Source of the DNA: Saccharofermentans sp.
GTDB taxonomy: Bacteria > Bacillota_A > Clostridia > Saccharofermentanales > Saccharofermentanaceae
Direction: 5' to 3'
Length of the DNA: 42,875 bases
NCBI GenBank assembly: GCA_024695565.1
Contig: JAILHX010000124.1
Span: 1 to 42,875, forward strand
Shown piece after piece: positions 42,517 through 42,875 of this stretch. Position 1 is the stretch's first letter; every line of letters starts with the position of its first letter. A program made the position numbers and the translations under genes. The notes under the pieces were generated by a model. It saw nothing but the letters and a program-made list of their open reading frames with translations. It did no database searches and was not told the DNA's origin.

Positions 42517-42604
42517 TCACACAAGTTTATTTGCATGTGGATCAAGTATTGCCCCAGTCCTTCCACTCTCATTTTCTGCACAGGCAATGCAGGATCGTTC
42601 CGTC

Positions 42605-42875
42605 TTACGGTCTGTATATTTTCCCCTTTTCGCAAAGGATTACTTCCATGCCTGCCTGGTCCGCGAACTGAATCAGATCATCTGATTCAAAAGCCTCCCA
42701 ATAAATATCTGCATTGGCATACGGAAAGAATTTTCGGCCATCCAGGCAATTGGGATAATTCTCTTTCAGATAATTATAATCATGCGTCGAGAAACTGAGC
42801 AGACCGTCTGTCTTAAGGACCCTTTTGCATTCCGACAGATACCTGTTCTTTAACGCTTCCCCATAAAGCAGTCCG
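42605..42875 (-). CDS. Class I SAM-dependent methyltransferase, C-terminal part
   Basis: On the minus strand a frame is open from the window edge (codons from 42874) to TAA at 42607-42605, giving 89 residues. It contains R-Y-L-S-E-C-K-R-V-L-K-T-D-G-L-L-S-F-S-T-H-D-Y, the post-motif of class I methyltransferases (E-x-x-R-V-L-K-x-x-G), followed by a specific tail with R-K-F-F-P-Y-A-N-A-D-I-Y-W-E. The SAM-binding motif I lies beyond the window, so substrate and start cannot be seen. The 88 bases between its stop and the small ORF hold nothing I can identify. Confidence 0.75.
   Translation of the reverse strand, partial: GLLYGEALKNRYLSECKRVLKTDGLLSFSTHDYNYLKENYPNCLDGRKFFPYANADIYWEAFESDDLIQFADQAGMEVILCEKGKIYRP

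Noticed and set aside
901..42600. tRNA, rRNA or CRISPR loci
   Set aside because: I looked in all intergenic gaps for cloverleaf-like sequences with CCA ends and for regularly spaced repeats and saw none. A dedicated scan was not possible.
42500..42798. Plus-strand frames over the end of the window
   Set aside because: They are shadows of the methyltransferase fragment read on the minus strand, which has clear family motifs.

Overview
This looks like a chromosomal segment of a monoderm, fermentative Clostridia-type bacterium (Bacillota). The evidence is strong AGGAGG-type ribosome sites, sigma-A-like promoters, RNase J, a single long Rel (RelA/SpoT homologue), small bS21, a lipoprotein-dependent sugar ABC system, and a type IV pilus locus with a fused PilM-PilN protein and no outer-membrane secretin. 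I cannot name the species from sequence alone. The sugar genes would suit a gut or rumen plant-glycan user, which is an inference.

Layout. 1-900: end of a split transketolase (C-terminal subunit). 985-8841: sugar-uptake island with a DUF624/YesL membrane protein, solute-binding lipoprotein, two permeases, an AraC regulator read the other way, and a cytoplasmic GH3 glycosidase. No ATPase gene is present, so a shared MsmK-type ATPase encoded elsewhere is expected. 8942-28251: type IV pilus region. A minus-strand operon runs unknown membrane protein, pilC, pilMN, pilO, pilB, short prepilin peptidase. Divergent from it is a giant 3025-residue gene whose product starts with a perfect prepilin signal and carries about 35 VGGAIG/GLUG-type repeats, Ig-like modules and three Listeria-Bacteroides repeats. 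Then come three minor-pilin genes (minus), the major pilin (plus) and a second, longer prepilin peptidase. 28374-30403: a GT2 glycosyltransferase and a flippase-like membrane protein, convergent and overlapping. 30588-37987: rpsU, a truncated ParE-type toxin remnant, an orphan PD-(D/E)XK-like protein, an intergenic region rich in repeats, then recJ-rel and an XRE/PIN toxin-antitoxin pair. 38000-40798: RNase J and a secreted SH3/3D-domain cell-wall protein. 40951-42243: an IS3-family element with a programmed frameshift site. 42244-42875: a repeat cluster, a 32-codon small ORF with its ribosome site inside a hairpin, and the 3' end of a SAM methyltransferase gene on the minus strand.

How the parts fit. 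The pilus locus has the Gram-positive platform (PilB motor, PilC platform, PilMN and PilO alignment proteins), a major pilin and minor pilins. The most striking component is the giant protein: its first 45 or so residues are those of a pilin, so it should be processed by the prepilin peptidase and carried by the same machine, either as a pilus-tip adhesin or as a surface fibre. The two prepilin peptidases look complementary. The short one keeps both catalytic aspartates but lacks the methylase/zinc domain. The long one keeps the CxxC pairs but lacks the second (GxGD) aspartate. This prepilin-launched giant adhesin with split processing enzymes is the best candidate in the window for a little-described system.
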